64,000 bases of DNA, taken from Uloborus plumipes (taxonomy: Eukaryota > Arthropoda > Arachnida > Araneae > Uloboridae). A program made the translations under genes and the position numbers. The DNA is taken from contig JAXGGA010002918.1 in assembly GCA_038373865.1 (NCBI GenBank), positions 1-64,000 on the forward strand. Direction: 5' to 3'. The notes beneath the pieces were generated by a model. That model ran no database searches, was not told where the DNA came from, and saw only the letters and a list, made by a program, of their open reading frames with translations. Position 1 is the first letter of the stretch; every line of letters begins with the position of its first letter. This document shows, one piece after another, positions 24,679-36,260 of the stretch.

Positions 24679-25440
24679 GAGTTGTCAAAATTAAAAATTT
24701 ATAAACTTTTCAAATGCTAACTTTTAGTATTTGAAAAGGACCGTGAAATCGCCGTGATATAAATAAAATATGATCAAATTAATTGCATTGCCAAGGACTA
24801 GATTTTGATCTACATTTCATATCATGTAGCGCTAGCTTTCATTAAAAATGAAAAAACATTTTTGACGATTATTACAAAAAAATAGAAAACTCCTATTAAG
24901 CTTAGACATCTATGGGTTTAAAGAAAACCTGTTTTCCTTAAAAATATAATCTATATCCTCTTGCGTATCCGGTAAATATCAGTCTTAAGTGTAGCTTTAC
25001 CAAAGAAAATTGAACTTGATAAAATTGCTAAATTTCCTAAAGACCAAAAAGAAAAAGGAGAGGGGGGGGGAGTAAATTGAAAATTGACGAACTTTTCAAA
25101 TACTTACTTTTAGCATTTGCAAAGAACCATGAAATTGTCGTGTTATAAATAACAAGGGTCAAATTAATTACGTAGCAAAGGTCTAGATTTTGCTCTACAT
25201 TTCTCACCACATAGTACTAGCTTTCTAAAAGAATAAAAACATTTGGTGATATTTACTACGAAAAAATATAAAACTGGTACATTTATGGGCTCAAATAACT
25301 TCTTTTTTCCTTAAAAATGTAATATCTCCTCTTACGTATCTGGTAATTTGCAGTCTAAGTGTAGTCATGCCAAGGATAATTGGATTTGAAACCACTGTTA
25401 AATCTCTTAAAGAGTGAAAAAAATATGTTGAGGGAACCAA
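24679..25440. repeat. old tandem duplication, period about 395 bp
   Basis: Units at about 24679-25070 and 25072-25440 share an ordered series: AAACTTTTCAAAT / GAACTTTTCAAAT, CTTTTAG(T/C)ATTTG, GAAAT(C/T)G(C/T)CGTG, CAAATTAATT, CTAGATTTTG(A/C)TCTACATTTC, and CTAGCTTTC. A third partial start (ATGTCAAAATTGAAA) may follow near 25447. Both units are non-coding. They lie between two ACTAGCTG repeat ends of opposite orientation (23502 and 26542), so they may be the body of one larger decayed element. Confidence 0.75.
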
Positions 25441-26052
25441 CTGATGTATGTCAAAATTGAAATCTGTTCTTTTTAGAACTTGGTGCTATAACTAGCCAGG
25501 CATTTAATCTGACACCGGTATAACAAGGGCAATCACATTGTTTAAGCCGATGAATCACCACTCCAAAAAAAAAAAATGATTTCCTACAAAGCATTTTTTT
25601 TTCTAAGTTCCTAAATCTACCTGTCCGTCAACCTTGAGGAAGTGAAATCAGTTGTTCAGCTTGACCTCACACAATACAGATGCCGATCTGTGAATCAACT
25701 GCGACATTCCGATGACTTATTTTTGGAAATTACATCGCCAAGATCTCTCTATAAATGTCCAGTTTTATTTCGTTTGAGAAAGAAGGGAATGTTTACGGAA
25801 ACAATCGCTTATTTATTTAAGATATGAAGCGGAACGTCTCAGGGTTGAACGATCGCTGTAAATAAGAAAACTCGCAACGAAAATCGAAAGCGCAGTTTTG
25901 AGTAATCAGAAAAGGAATTGGAAGTGAAGATAAAAGTATTGATCCAACGTTTCACACACATTCGTATAAATAATTATGTTTCAGCAATTAAAGATTGCGC
26001 ATTGTTCCTGCATCTTTTTTTCTGTATTTAAAAATTTAAAAAAAGTCTTTTC

Positions 26053-26390
26053 TTACAGTTACAACTAAACAAAGGAAAGGTTAGTTAGCCAGAGTAATTT
26101 CAAGCTACAATTTTTCTATTTTAAACTGTAACACTCATCTCAATAGATCGTTGTATTTGTTGATGTAAAATTGAAGAAATACTCCTAAAATAGTGTATTT
26201 ATTGGCTTGGTTGTAACTGTATTTTTTTTCTTACAGTTACAACCAAACAGAGGAAAAGTTAGTTAGCCAGAGTAATTTCACGCTACAATTTTTCTATTTT
26301 AAATTGTAACACTCATTTCACTAGAGCGTTGTACATGTATTTGTTGATGCAAAATTGAAGAAATACTCCTAAAATACTGTATAGTTATCC
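26053..26390. repeat. tandem duplication, period about 178 bp
   Basis: TTACAGTTACAAC(T/C)AAACA, TTAGTTAGCCAGAGTAATTT and GAAGAAATACTCCTAAAATA occur in the same order at 26053 and 26231 with about 90 percent or better identity. It is younger than the 395-bp duplication nearby. Confidence 0.85.
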
Positions 26391-26513
26391 TAAATTAAGT
26401 AATAATAATTATCAGTTGAATTATTCGTTCAGTTTTCAGTTCTCTTGTCATTTATCAGTTATTATTCAAAAAAAAAAAACTTAAAAAACGGGTTTTTGCA
26501 TTCCTTCTGTAAA

Positions 26514-26542
26514 GTACGAATGCTTCGTACTGGTCAGCTAGT
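26514..26542 (-). repeat. minus-strand ACTAGCTG repeat end with 17-bp palindrome
   Basis: Read on the minus strand this is AACTAGCTGACCAGTACGAA. The word GTACGAATGCTTCGTAC (26514-26530) is a perfect 7+3+7 hairpin. The ACTAGCTG start matches that of the repeat at 23502 in opposite orientation. Confidence 0.5.
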
Positions 26543-27217
26543 TTTTACATGATGTCTTCCCCCTCTTAATTATTTATACTAAATTATCTGCTTCAAAGTC
26601 TTAAAAGCAATAAATACTATATTTTGATCTTTATATGTCAGAAATATGCATATACGAAATTCGCTACAACAAGGCAAACATCCTATGACCGCAATCTAAA
26701 AATATTTGAGCAATCAAGAAATTGCTTTTAGTCCATTTGCGAACATAAATTTCATTTAGAAGAAACCACTTTGGCAATCTGATTAGTGAAACATAAGGTA
26801 GCAGGAAAAAATCGGAAAATAATTATGTTGCTTTATTGTGCATAAAACTAGTCTGGTAAAATAATTATCAGACTTGACTCATTTCATCTGGCTGGAAGCA
26901 ATTGCATTAATTAGCTTAGAGGTAAATTAGGAAATGAGACCTTGCGTCAAAGATTCATTTGGCCTTTTTTTCTGAAATTCTTTAAGGGTGGAGAAAAACT
27001 CTTCTTCATATAATAATCTCGCAGTGTTTTTATAACGAAAAAATGGAAAGTATCTTTTGGGAGAAAGAAATTCGTTATCCTTCATTTCTGTTTTTCCTTC
27101 TTCTTCTTAAATTTGATTGTCAGAGTTAATCCCTAAAAGTAGTCTGTCGTTCAGTACTTTTGTTATCAAAACAAGGCGAAATTTACGTAATAGATGTAAT
27201 TGAGTCTAAGAGATTAA

Positions 27218-27310
27218 TGCTTCTAAAAGAACAACTTGATCCGCAAATTCTAAAAGAACAACTAAAAGAACTGCTTCTAAAAGAACAACTCTGATTCGCA
27301 AATTCTGAAG
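27218..27310. repeat. short minisatellite of TTCTAAAAGAACAACT
   Basis: The word CTAAAAGAACAACT recurs four times with spacers CGCAAATT and GATC(C)GC. This is a local slippage or duplication array of about 90 bp. Confidence 0.75.
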
Positions 27311-27897
27311 CTTGTCCGTAAGTTCTGTCAACATTTATTTATTGAAATTTAGATTGCTATTAAATAAGCAAAACATAGAAAATTGTTTAAAAAACTCTTT
27401 TTTTTTTAATATTTTATTTGAAGATCAATTTATTACAATAAAAAAATTAGACTGCACACAGAGCTTATATCGCTATTTAATGAGGGAAACACACCAACAT
27501 GTTAAAAAAATTAACGTTTCATTTATTTTTTTATTTTTTTGTAATCATCATTTTTAATATTTTTTATTATAAACTGATTAATAACAATGCAAAAATTCGA
27601 CCGTACACAGATCTGAAAGTTTAAAAATGACAGCGCAAACTCCAAAGGAAATATATCTCTTCAAGATAAGCTTTTATATGAGCTGAGTTGAAAATTGACA
27701 GAATGAATAGCGTAGGGGAGACCGGGGCAAGTTGACGATGCTAAGAATCGTTGCTTATTATTCACTCATTTTTAAAGATGGTAAAATTATTTTTATATGA
27801 GACGTTAGAGTAGTCCTTTGTAGCCAAAAATATATTACCAATTATTTTTTGAAATTAAAAAAAAGGTATGATTTTCTTATGTTTTCATAATCTTAAC

Positions 27898-27962
27898 AAT
27901 TCGTCATCTTGCCCCAGTACCGGGGCAAGATGACTTTTGCCTTGGGGCAAGATGACGACTCT
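27898..27962. repeat. left subterminal repeats of the pogo-like element
   Basis: Three copies of the end-related word (TCATCTTGCCCC, CGGGGCAAGATGAC, GGGGCAAGATGACG) in alternating orientation. They are probable extra transposase-binding sites. Confidence 0.7.
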
Positions 27963-28096
27963 ATTACAGGTGTAACATTTTTATCTTTTAAACACGTTAC
28001 ATGATTTAACAAATGATAAATGTGTTTCTACATCTTAGAAAGCATTAAATTAAGCATTGTAAAATAATGTATATATACAAGGGTTTAGTAGTGCAG

Positions 28097-29389
28097 CTAA
28101 CAATTGTTGCAAATAAAAATTCCATTTTCATAATTTGAACAGTCCTCATGCCACCACTCTCGGCATTTACAGCACTGGATCCATTCTTCTGTTGAAGGAT
28201 CACAATATTCCTCTTTACAAGCAGGACATCTGAAATATCATCTTTTGAAGTTGATGCCTCTGGGTTGCCTGGCCTGATTTTTTCTGACTTCGGACTAAGG
28301 GAACAAAGTTTGAGTTTTTCACTCCTTTTTTTGCTTCACGTTCTTCAGTCCTCTGTTTTTTTAGACAATCCTTTCTCTCTTTCTGCTTGGCTCTTTCTTC
28401 TAGCAGTTCTTTGACGAGTGAGCTCGTAGGGATACTTGAACTCAATTTTTTGTTTTTTTTTTTTTTTTTTTCTTTTTTTGCCACATTGTAGTGCTTTTGG
28501 CAATGACTTTAAATCAAAAACACTTAAAGGCTTCTTTTCTGCACTGGAATCAGAATTTGTCATCAATTCTGTATCTACTGGATGTTTTATATGTGTTTTT
28601 TTTACTAACAGGGTCTGGTGGTTAGCCCTATTATTTTCAGTTCCCTCTTTAACAGCATGAAGATCAGTTGGTTTTGAAGCAGCGAAATCATGATCGCTGA
28701 AATACAAGAGAATTATGCGGCTCTATCCCACATTCTTGAAAACCTTGAACTGCATTTGCAATTGTAGCGGCTTTAAAGTAAGCTATGCTCAAAAGTTCAC
28801 CAACATTTTTATCTGTGATAGTCTGCCCTGGATGAGTGACCATATAGTTGTCACATGCTTGACTATAATAATTTTTTAATGGGCAGAAAAATGTCACGTC
28901 AAGAGGTTGGAGACAATGTGATGTATGGGGAGGCAACCCAACCATGATAATGAATTTTTCTCTGCAATATAATATAGTCTGCAAAGTTATGTGGGATTTA
29001 TGATTATCAATGATCAACAGAACAGGAGATTCTTTGTTTGATTTTACTTGTTGAAAAAAGTGCTGTAAAAAAAAGAGAGAGAAAAAGCATCCTCATTGCT
29101 CCAGCCATTATCACTACCGTGACCTTCAGTTCCTGGTGGGGCTTTCTCGATAAGTTCAGGACGCATTCGTTTACTGGCAAAAATCAGGAAAGGTAATAGG
29201 TAAAAGCCAGTGGCGCTTTTGCACCAAATTATTGTTACATTCCTCCCTCTCTCTGCTGAAACAATCTTCGAAACTCTTCTGGATCCTGTAGGATTGACTA
29301 CCATGGGCAGCTTTGTACTACCATGGGCAGCATAGAATATTTGCTCCATTCTCCTCTTGAGGATTTCTTCTTGTAATGTCGAAACATAT
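28097..29389 (-). pseudogene. pogo-like (DDE_1 / CENP-B-related) transposase relic
   Basis: A minus-strand remnant. It opens after an acceptor-like TTTCAG with MFRHYKKKSSRGEW at 29387, resembling the start of a psq-type HTH. It is then joined within about 20 codons to the DDE domain (PMVVNPTGSRRVSKIVSAER), so most of both DNA-binding domains and the first catalytic Asp are deleted. A direct repeat CTACCATGGGCAGC at this junction suggests deletion or duplication there. Later parts include IIDNHKSH (second Asp), PPHTSHCLQPLDV (third Asp), a Lys-rich stretch, and a C-terminal PHD-like Cys/His finger (CPACKEEYC...CCKC...WWHEDC...CNNC) ending at TAG 28097-28099. Frame breaks occur near 29070, 28700, 28350 and 28220. 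Some could be introns, but the A-run at 29070 is a clear indel. Not functional. Confidence 0.88.
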
Positions 29390-29499
29390 CTGAAATGTTA
29401 TTATATGTGTTATTAACAAACAATTAGTTTGCTCTTTGGAAGAGGGGGGGGGGGCATGAGGTACTTAGTATAATATATTATTATATACATTAGTATATA

Positions 29500-30151
29500 C
29501 AGGGTGTCCACTCCAATCGTGGACCAATAGCTAATTTCTAAACCGTTAGAGATAAGCATATAGTTTATTTAGGAAAAAATCTCCAAATTACGAAAGGAAT
29601 TTCGGGTCTATTCAATGTTTTTCAAAAAATCAAATTTTGAAAGAGTTACGAAATTTAAATTTTTATACAGCCCCCCAGTCCTATCAATCATATTTAGTAA
29701 AACATTCTTGACACTGTAACGTTTAAAACAAAAAAAAAATACCCTCTTCTACCACAAAAATTGACCGAGTTATGACGTTTTGAAAAATCAAGATTTTGCA
29801 TTATTTCATGACGTCATCGAGAGATCGCTTAAGGGACCGTATGCGAAATCCTTCAAAATCTTGATTTTTCAAAACGTCATAACTCGGTCAATTTTTGTGG
29901 TAGAAGAGTGATTTTTTTTTCGTTTTAAACGTTACAGTGTCAAGAATGTTTTACTAAATATGATTGATAGGACTGGGGGTCTGTATAAAAATTTAAATTT
30001 CGTAACTCTTTCAAAATTTGATTTTTTGAAAAACATTGAATCGACCCAAAATTCCTTTCGTAATTTGGAGATTTTTTCCCAAATAAACTATATGCTTATC
30101 TCTAACGGTTTAGAAATTAGCTATTGGTCCACGATTGGAGTGGACACCCTG
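29500..30151. mobile_element. 652-bp foldback (long inverted repeat) element nested in the pogo-like element
   Basis: Two arms, 29500-29798 and 29854-30151, are reverse complements over about 300 bp with only scattered mismatches, separated by a 55-bp spacer. The ends read CAGGGTGTCCACTCCAATCG and are flanked by TATA words (29496-29499, 30152-30155), compatible with TA duplication. There is no transposase: the frame at 29960-30208 is only arm sequence. A transcript through it would form a roughly 300-bp hairpin. Confidence 0.92.
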
Positions 30152-30230
30152 TATATTAGTATAACTATAAATAAGCATTCAAAGAACTTAACAGAAGGGG
30201 CAACATAGTTTCATAAATTCCGAAACATGT

Positions 30231-30293
30231 GGCAAGATGACGAGCTCGTCATCTTGCCCCGTATTTCGTTTCGTTATCTTGCCCCAGACTGCC
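30231..30293. repeat. right subterminal repeats of the pogo-like element
   Basis: Copies GGCAAGATGACGAG, CTCGTCATCTTGCCCC and GTTATCTTGCCCCAG mirror the left subterminal cluster. The first two form a perfect palindrome, GGCAAGATGACGAGCTCGTC plus ATCTTGCC. Confidence 0.7.
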
Positions 30294-30635
30294 GTTTTTG
30301 AAGGATTCATATTTATTTCCATAAAAAAATGCGTTTATTTGGTGCTTATTCATATAAATAGGTAGTATTTAAACTAAGGTACACATTAATACTAATGAGA
30401 AGCAATAAATCTTACCTGTATTTGCATCAGAGCTTATTTGCACATGGATAAAAGTTAGATCGCGGTAGCGGTAAACCAGAACAACTTCAGAACTGTCTTG
30501 AAAATGGCGATTTTAGCGACTTAATACTATTGGTGAACAAAGAATAGATAGAAGAATCTCTAATGACCAGTTGATGCTGCTACCTAGCGGGAAATGAAAA
30601 AAATACGAAATTCGTCATCTTGCTCCGGTCTCCCC

Positions 30636-31635
30636 TACTTTAAACTAATATTTGTTTTATGCAGTGAACTACCAATTACTGTTGAGTTTGTTAATGATAC
30701 AATTTCGCGATTCTCATCCGCCGACATCGAGCAGCAATGCGATGTCAAAACCGTTCGCTATTGAGTTTCGCTATTCGGTGGGACAAAGCAAACGGCATTT
30801 AATGCTATCCTTGCATGTAGTCACTCGATATCGGATAGCACAAACGGATATAACGTTTACTTTCTTCTTCTTTTTTCATTACCAATTAGAATTCGATTCC
30901 GATCTGATCGAGTTTTAATTATTTATTGCATTTCAATCAGCACATGAAAAGTATGGCATCGTTTTCACGTATGTTTTACAAAATGAATCAAATTTTGCGA
31001 ATCTTCCCTCAACTCGAAATAACCATTATTAATACAATACAAATATCAGGTTGTAGGTTTTTCTTTCTCAAGAAGGCGGGTGGGTTATTATTAGCAATGA
31101 AATTTTATTTCAGAGTTCCAGAAAAAGCGCCAGTTATTCTATGTTGCCTTTATTTATATCTTTTTTATTTAAAAAAAAGAACACAATTATGTATAAATTT
31201 TTCTTACCCTCTTTCTAAATATCTTCTGTATTCAAGATTGCTGTAACAGTCCCCAAATTTAGCATTAAATTTAAAATTCCGGTGTATAAAATTGCTAAAC
31301 AAACCAAATCAAAAGCGACTTCCACGAACAGTCAAATTGAGATCAACATTAAATGTCGTTCTCATTATGATAATGAAGTCTAGAATAGCTTTTGTCGCAT
31401 AACCCAGTTAAAATCGACATCGAAGCAAGTTCGACTGGTGCTAGAATGGAGTGATTGCGTCAAGTTTAAATGTTCATCGAATAATTCTTTGCGTAAAACA
31501 ACAACATCAAAAATTTTGAATGAGCTTTTTATATATTAAACATGGAAAAAATCCTTTGGCAGAAAAAGATTCACAATCGATCTGCTAATTGTCCAGTTGT
31601 TGCGGAATATGCTAATTTTTTTTTTTGGTGGTGGT
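30636..31635. other. non-coding stretch, slightly GC-richer at its left
   Basis: The part 30690-30900 (words such as CATCCGCCGACATCGAGCAG) is less AT-rich than its surroundings and carries an 88-codon frame without a known domain. No splice-flanked exon could be identified. Confidence 0.45.
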
Positions 31636-32153
31636 CAGGGGTGACCACAGGGGGGAATTATGGCGCAAGTTACGCCATCAAATTTTTGGGGGGCGGGGGA
31701 TTTTTTAAAACTTATTTATTTATTTATTTAAATTGTTTATTAATTTATTTTTTAATTTAAATTACTCGTATTTATTAATTTATTTTGTAATTTAAATTAT
31801 TTACTGATTTTTTAAATAAAAAATCATTCATTAATTTATTCTTTTAATTTAAATTGTTTCTTTTATTTCCTTATTATTATTATTAATTTATTTATTTTGT
31901 GTGTGTAATTGGAATGTCTGGAAGAGAAAAAGCGATTCTATTCTGCTCATAATTCGTTTTTTCAAAGCATTAATAAAAAAAAATAATAGCTATAATTTAA
32001 AAATATATATATATTATTTTTTTTAACTAAATAAATAATATTTTAAAAAATAAATAAATAAAAAGAGAGGTAAAAACAAAAAGCACAACATGGTTTTGAA
32101 CATTTTTGGGGGGGATTTTGCGCCATTGAACTTGGGGGGGATGGGCACCCCTG
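31636..32153. mobile_element. hAT-type MITE, 8-bp target duplication GTGGTGGT
   Basis: A 518-bp element between perfect GTGGTGGT duplications (31628-31635, 32154-32161). Ends are CAGGGGTGACCA and, on the minus strand, CAGGGGTGCCCA, followed on both sides by G-rich tracts and ATGGCGCAA words. CAGGGGTG with 8-bp duplications is a classic hAT terminus. The middle is (ATTTATTT)-like low-complexity DNA. The duplication is itself a GGT repeat, which slightly weakens it as evidence. Confidence 0.82.
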
Positions 32154-35100
32154 GTGGTGGTGCTGCTACGCAGCATATAAGGTTTGATTTGTGGGAGCAG
32201 CTTTCTGTCAGTATGTGTGGGCTTAGTTTTTCAGTTTTGTTTTGTTTAGTTTTGGAATGTTTTGTGTTGTTGTACACTATGATTTCTACACTCAACGGAA
32301 TTTGAGAAACTGAATAAAATTTTGGTAAAGAAGATTGGATTTCGTAAAGTCATTTCATCGACACCACACAAAGAAGTTTGAACATAAGTTGATAAACAAG
32401 TAAACCAACTCGCAATTGATCAGTGTTTCCTGCCATATTCAACACACAATATGTTTGAGTCAAATATCCTTAATTCACAACTTCTAATGAAACAATATAT
32501 ATTTGACCATTTGTGGCACTATTTAAAAAAATTGTCTCCCGTCAGTTTAAAGTTTAACGACTTTTTGTTAATGTCTGCTGCTTTTGCAAGTAGAAAATTG
32601 ATGCAATAGCGCACCTACTACAGTTGCAAGCAGACAATTCATGCTACGAAACACCTGCTTCTGTTATGAGCAGACAATTGATGCTTTGATGTGCTTGTTA
32701 GTGTTGTGAAAAACAGCGACAGAAAGCAAAAAATTGTTCGATATTCATTTGTCTCGCAATCATTTGATTTGGACATTTTGTATATTTAGTCTGAAACTCG
32801 TAGGGAAGCAATATGTTACTTAGAGATATGCGGGATAGTTATTAAACTAAATTGTTTATGTAATCATCATTAACTGCAGAAAATAACTAAACTTACTGTT
32901 ACATAAACGTTAAAAAATTATTTTTTCGCTGAGGATGCATTACAGAAACATTTAGTATTTTTTATTTTATTATTTTCATGTGTACATTTATTTTTTTCTC
33001 TTCCATGCTTCGAAAAAATTACAAATTAGAGGATACAGGTTTCTTAAATTGAAAAGGAAAAATATAATGAAAATAATAAGTATAACATTTGTTAACTTTT
33101 TGTTCAAAAATTATCAGAAATTCAAAATTTCCCCTTTAAGAGATTGAACACACATGATGGTTTCTAAAAGAACACCTTCAAATCCGAAAGGATCAACTTT
33201 CAGTTAATCATTAATGATTTCTTTCACCTAATATTTGTATTCTTTCATTAAAAACCTTTTTTTTTCATTTCTGACTTCACATTTCTTAGAATTCATTAGC
33301 AAGTTTTATGCATTCTGGTTTTAATTTATATTTTTCATTACTAAACATATGCTTTAGCCTCGTTTAAGCTTATTTTTACTTCCTTTTAACTTCTTTTTAG
33401 TTTTTTTTTTCTTTTCGGATTTCAAAACTTGAGTGTTAATTAGTGGTCGACATATGCGGCTTAAAGTTCCTTTTGTGCTGCTAGTTCGTGGTGGAGAAAG
33501 AAGATGAGATGAAAGTTCCAAGAGAAAAAATTAAAACTAAAAAACCTTTATTAAAATAAAGTTTCCTAGTAGAACATACAAGAGTCATTTAATAGTGTTT
33601 CTATAAATACCGCGGTGAATGTGATGTAAATTTTACAAAATGAAGATTGTTAAGGAATTTTTAATTGTTGTATTCTTTATAAAATCTTCAGTGGAAAAAT
33701 CAATTTACATAAATGGAGTTCACGATTTTTTTCATCGTTTGTATTTTTTTTTCTTTTAAAGTTTTTTTAGTTATTATGTTAATGTTTCTCTTTGTACCAA
33801 AGGTCATTTATCTAATGATACACATATATAAGAACGAAAGGATTTCATTCCCTGAATACTTACTTAAAATTTTAACAACAAGTTGCGTTGCATTTAAGGA
33901 AACCGATAGTATTTTTAATTGAAATTCTTCAAAATTACGATATATTTAAGTTGAAAATTTGACGGAACTTAAAATGCTTTAAAATTGTACCTTTTTCCCA
34001 GATGCAGTTTGATGATATTCAAAATTTCTACTAGATCTATTTGTTTACATTGATACTATTTAACTAAACAGGCATTTTTTTATTTATTGCTTATACAAAT
34101 AACATGAATGATAATACTAAAAATAAGAAGTGGAAGTTCCTCACTCAAGTAGAGACAAAAATAATTTTAAAGGTTGAAATATCATGTATTAATTGAAGTT
34201 AGACGTTAAATTTGGAAATTGTAACCATGATATGTGGAACATCAATGAATTATATTTAGCTATATCAAGGTCAAGAAAAGGAAGAAAAGTGCTGATCTAT
34301 TTCCACAAATTGAATCGAGTCCACACTATGGCCTTATAAGCCCTTTGTAATCTCAACGAAATTTTTAGCGAGCCAGTTATCTGTAAAAAGCATACCCCAA
34401 AATAATTTGACCCACAATATTCTTGACTCGGGAGCTTGTAGTAAGAGATCATGAATCTGATTTTAATAATCGGGTGTTATTTCAGAAAGGTATAACATGT
34501 GAACAATTTTACAATGTTTGCGTTGAAAACGTTAGCGTTTGGTGAAAAAAAGAAGTGTTTAGTATTATCAAAACTAACTCATTCCATTTTTCTTTATTTT
34601 TACACGAGAGAAAAAGCATTTTACTCTCCGCTCACTTAATTAAAAAAAAAGTTTTTTTTTTTTTTGAAAAACATTTGGTGTACTGTCTTCTTTTTTTTAA
34701 TTAATAGTATTGTTTAATTATTTAAGAATGAAAATCATTTAAATATTTTTTTATAAATCTTTTAATTTAAACAAACTTGAAGCAAAACTAAATATAATAT
34801 TAGTCTGTTATTATCAATGATTAATGTGGAAAATTAGAAATAATTTAGTGAAAAAACTCTGGCATTTTTCACTTTGGAATTGAGAGAAAAGCAAAAAGCT
34901 TGCAAGGAAAAGGGAATATTCAGCCTAACTTTAAATTTTGCAATGTATTAAAAAAAATACTACCATCATCGGTATCAGCACACATCTCATATGCCTGCCA
35001 CAATAAGACGAAAAGACTAACAACTTTGACAGAAGTTAGTTTTATAAATTGAAAAATGAGCTATTTAAAATAGAAAATACAATAACGAGTTTTATTATTT

Positions 35101-36237
35101 TCACGCAAGTAGGATTTAAACTTTTCCATGTAGTCCACATGCCGGTCCAAATATAAATAATAGGTACTTACGCACGTGTAACCTGTTTTTTCTTTTCTTT
35201 TCTTTTAAAATATTAAGTCGATCAATCATTTCATAAAGTTTATTTATTAGTAAATAAAAATATAGTAATGTTTTTGCCTTTTGTAAAATCTTTCTCTTTC
35301 AATATAAAGTTTGTATTTTGTGGGAAAATATGTTACAAAGTATTTCAAATAAAGACTGATTTTTAAAATTACGAAAGAATATTTGACTGAGAGGGTTTAT
35401 TTAATAATTCCATTTAAGCTTCCTGAATGCATTAAACAAACCATTAAACGAAATATGCTTGCAAACGGTAAAGCTCCCTCGAAAAAACAAAATCAAACAT
35501 TTCTCTCAAACTCAAAGCATGAGACATATGTCAGAAATTTGAAACTGTAGCAGTTAAAATTTCAATGCAATTGATAATCCACATTTTTAATGCGCTCCTT
35601 CAGATCTCTACACTTCCGCGGAAACCGAGTTGTTTGCATCCGTCTTTCTCCAAGTTAGCACGAAGCTAAGGTCAACAAATCATTTACTTTTCAAAACTGG
35701 AGTGGTGTGCAACCGTTCATAATTTCCTTCAGCTATTTGTAAAGTAAGGGCTTTGGCTTTGAGTTGGAAATGTTTTACGGCAGCTTAACTTCAAATAACG
35801 TTTCGTTAAGTTTCAATTTAAAAACAAATATTTTGCGTCCAATATCGAATAAGCCTTTTAATGTATAAACTGAAATGAAAGAAGAATATTTCTGCACAAA
35901 TTTCTAAGAGAAATATTTCTGAGCTTGCATTTTCTTTTTTTTTTTTCTTGTGTTGAAAAAATATATTGCCTTCTATTTTCAAGAGTTAGCTGAAGTATTA
36001 TATAGACACTTTTAAAAACTTTGCACTCAATTCATCAATGTAAAGTACTTTTTTAACACTTGTACTCAATTCAGATAGTAAGAAGCAACGGAATTAAGTT
36101 GACTTGTTAAAATTATAAGTAAACCATGTGTAAAGTTATAACTCTAGGTAGTCGTTCAGTGTAAGGTTTTTCTAAATCACTATATAGCAGCAATTACAGG
36201 GATTACCTCGTATCATCTACTCCCCCTAAAAAATAAT
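32154..36237. other. long AT-rich non-coding stretch
   Basis: No exon, RNA gene or bounded element recognised. Only short frames rich in Phe, Ile and Lys occur. The imperfect repeat GCAAGTAGAAAATTGATGC / GCAAGCAGACAATTCATGC / GAGCAGACAATTGATGC (32587-32678) is a small three-copy local array. Confidence 0.5.
32585..32680. repeat. three-copy local repeat (AGCAGACAATTGATGC)
   Basis: Three diverged units of about 48 bp, each with a (A/G)GCA(A)GYAGA(A/C)AATTSATGC core followed by a purine-rich spacer and CACCT or TGCTT words. Confidence 0.6.
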
Positions 36238-36260
36238 GGGAGTAATATATTATTACTCCC
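36238..36260. repeat. perfect 10-bp-arm hairpin
   Basis: GGGAGTAATA, a 3-nt TAT loop, then TATTACTCCC. It is not followed by a T run and has no element boundary nearby. Role unknown. Confidence 0.8.

Larger units (their letters stand above)
27715..30635 (-). mobile_element. pogo-like DNA transposon, defective, with nested insertion
   Basis: The left end reads GGGGAGACCGGGGCAAGTTG and the right end on the minus strand GGGGAGACCGGAGCAAGATG, 18 of 20 matching. TA duplications lie at 27713-27714 and 30636-30637. The 2.9-kb body includes a minus-strand transposase relic (28097-29389) and a 652-bp foldback element inserted at 29500. Inside both ends are extra copies of the CGTCATCTTGCCCC word. TA target, the pogo-type (DDE_1) transposase and its orientation agree. 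The insertion of the foldback element must postdate this element. Confidence 0.88.

Noticed and set aside
28345..28707. Lys-rich 120-codon minus-strand frame as an independent gene
   Set aside because: It follows in order after the pogo-type DDE pieces and is the usual charged C-terminal region of that transposase.
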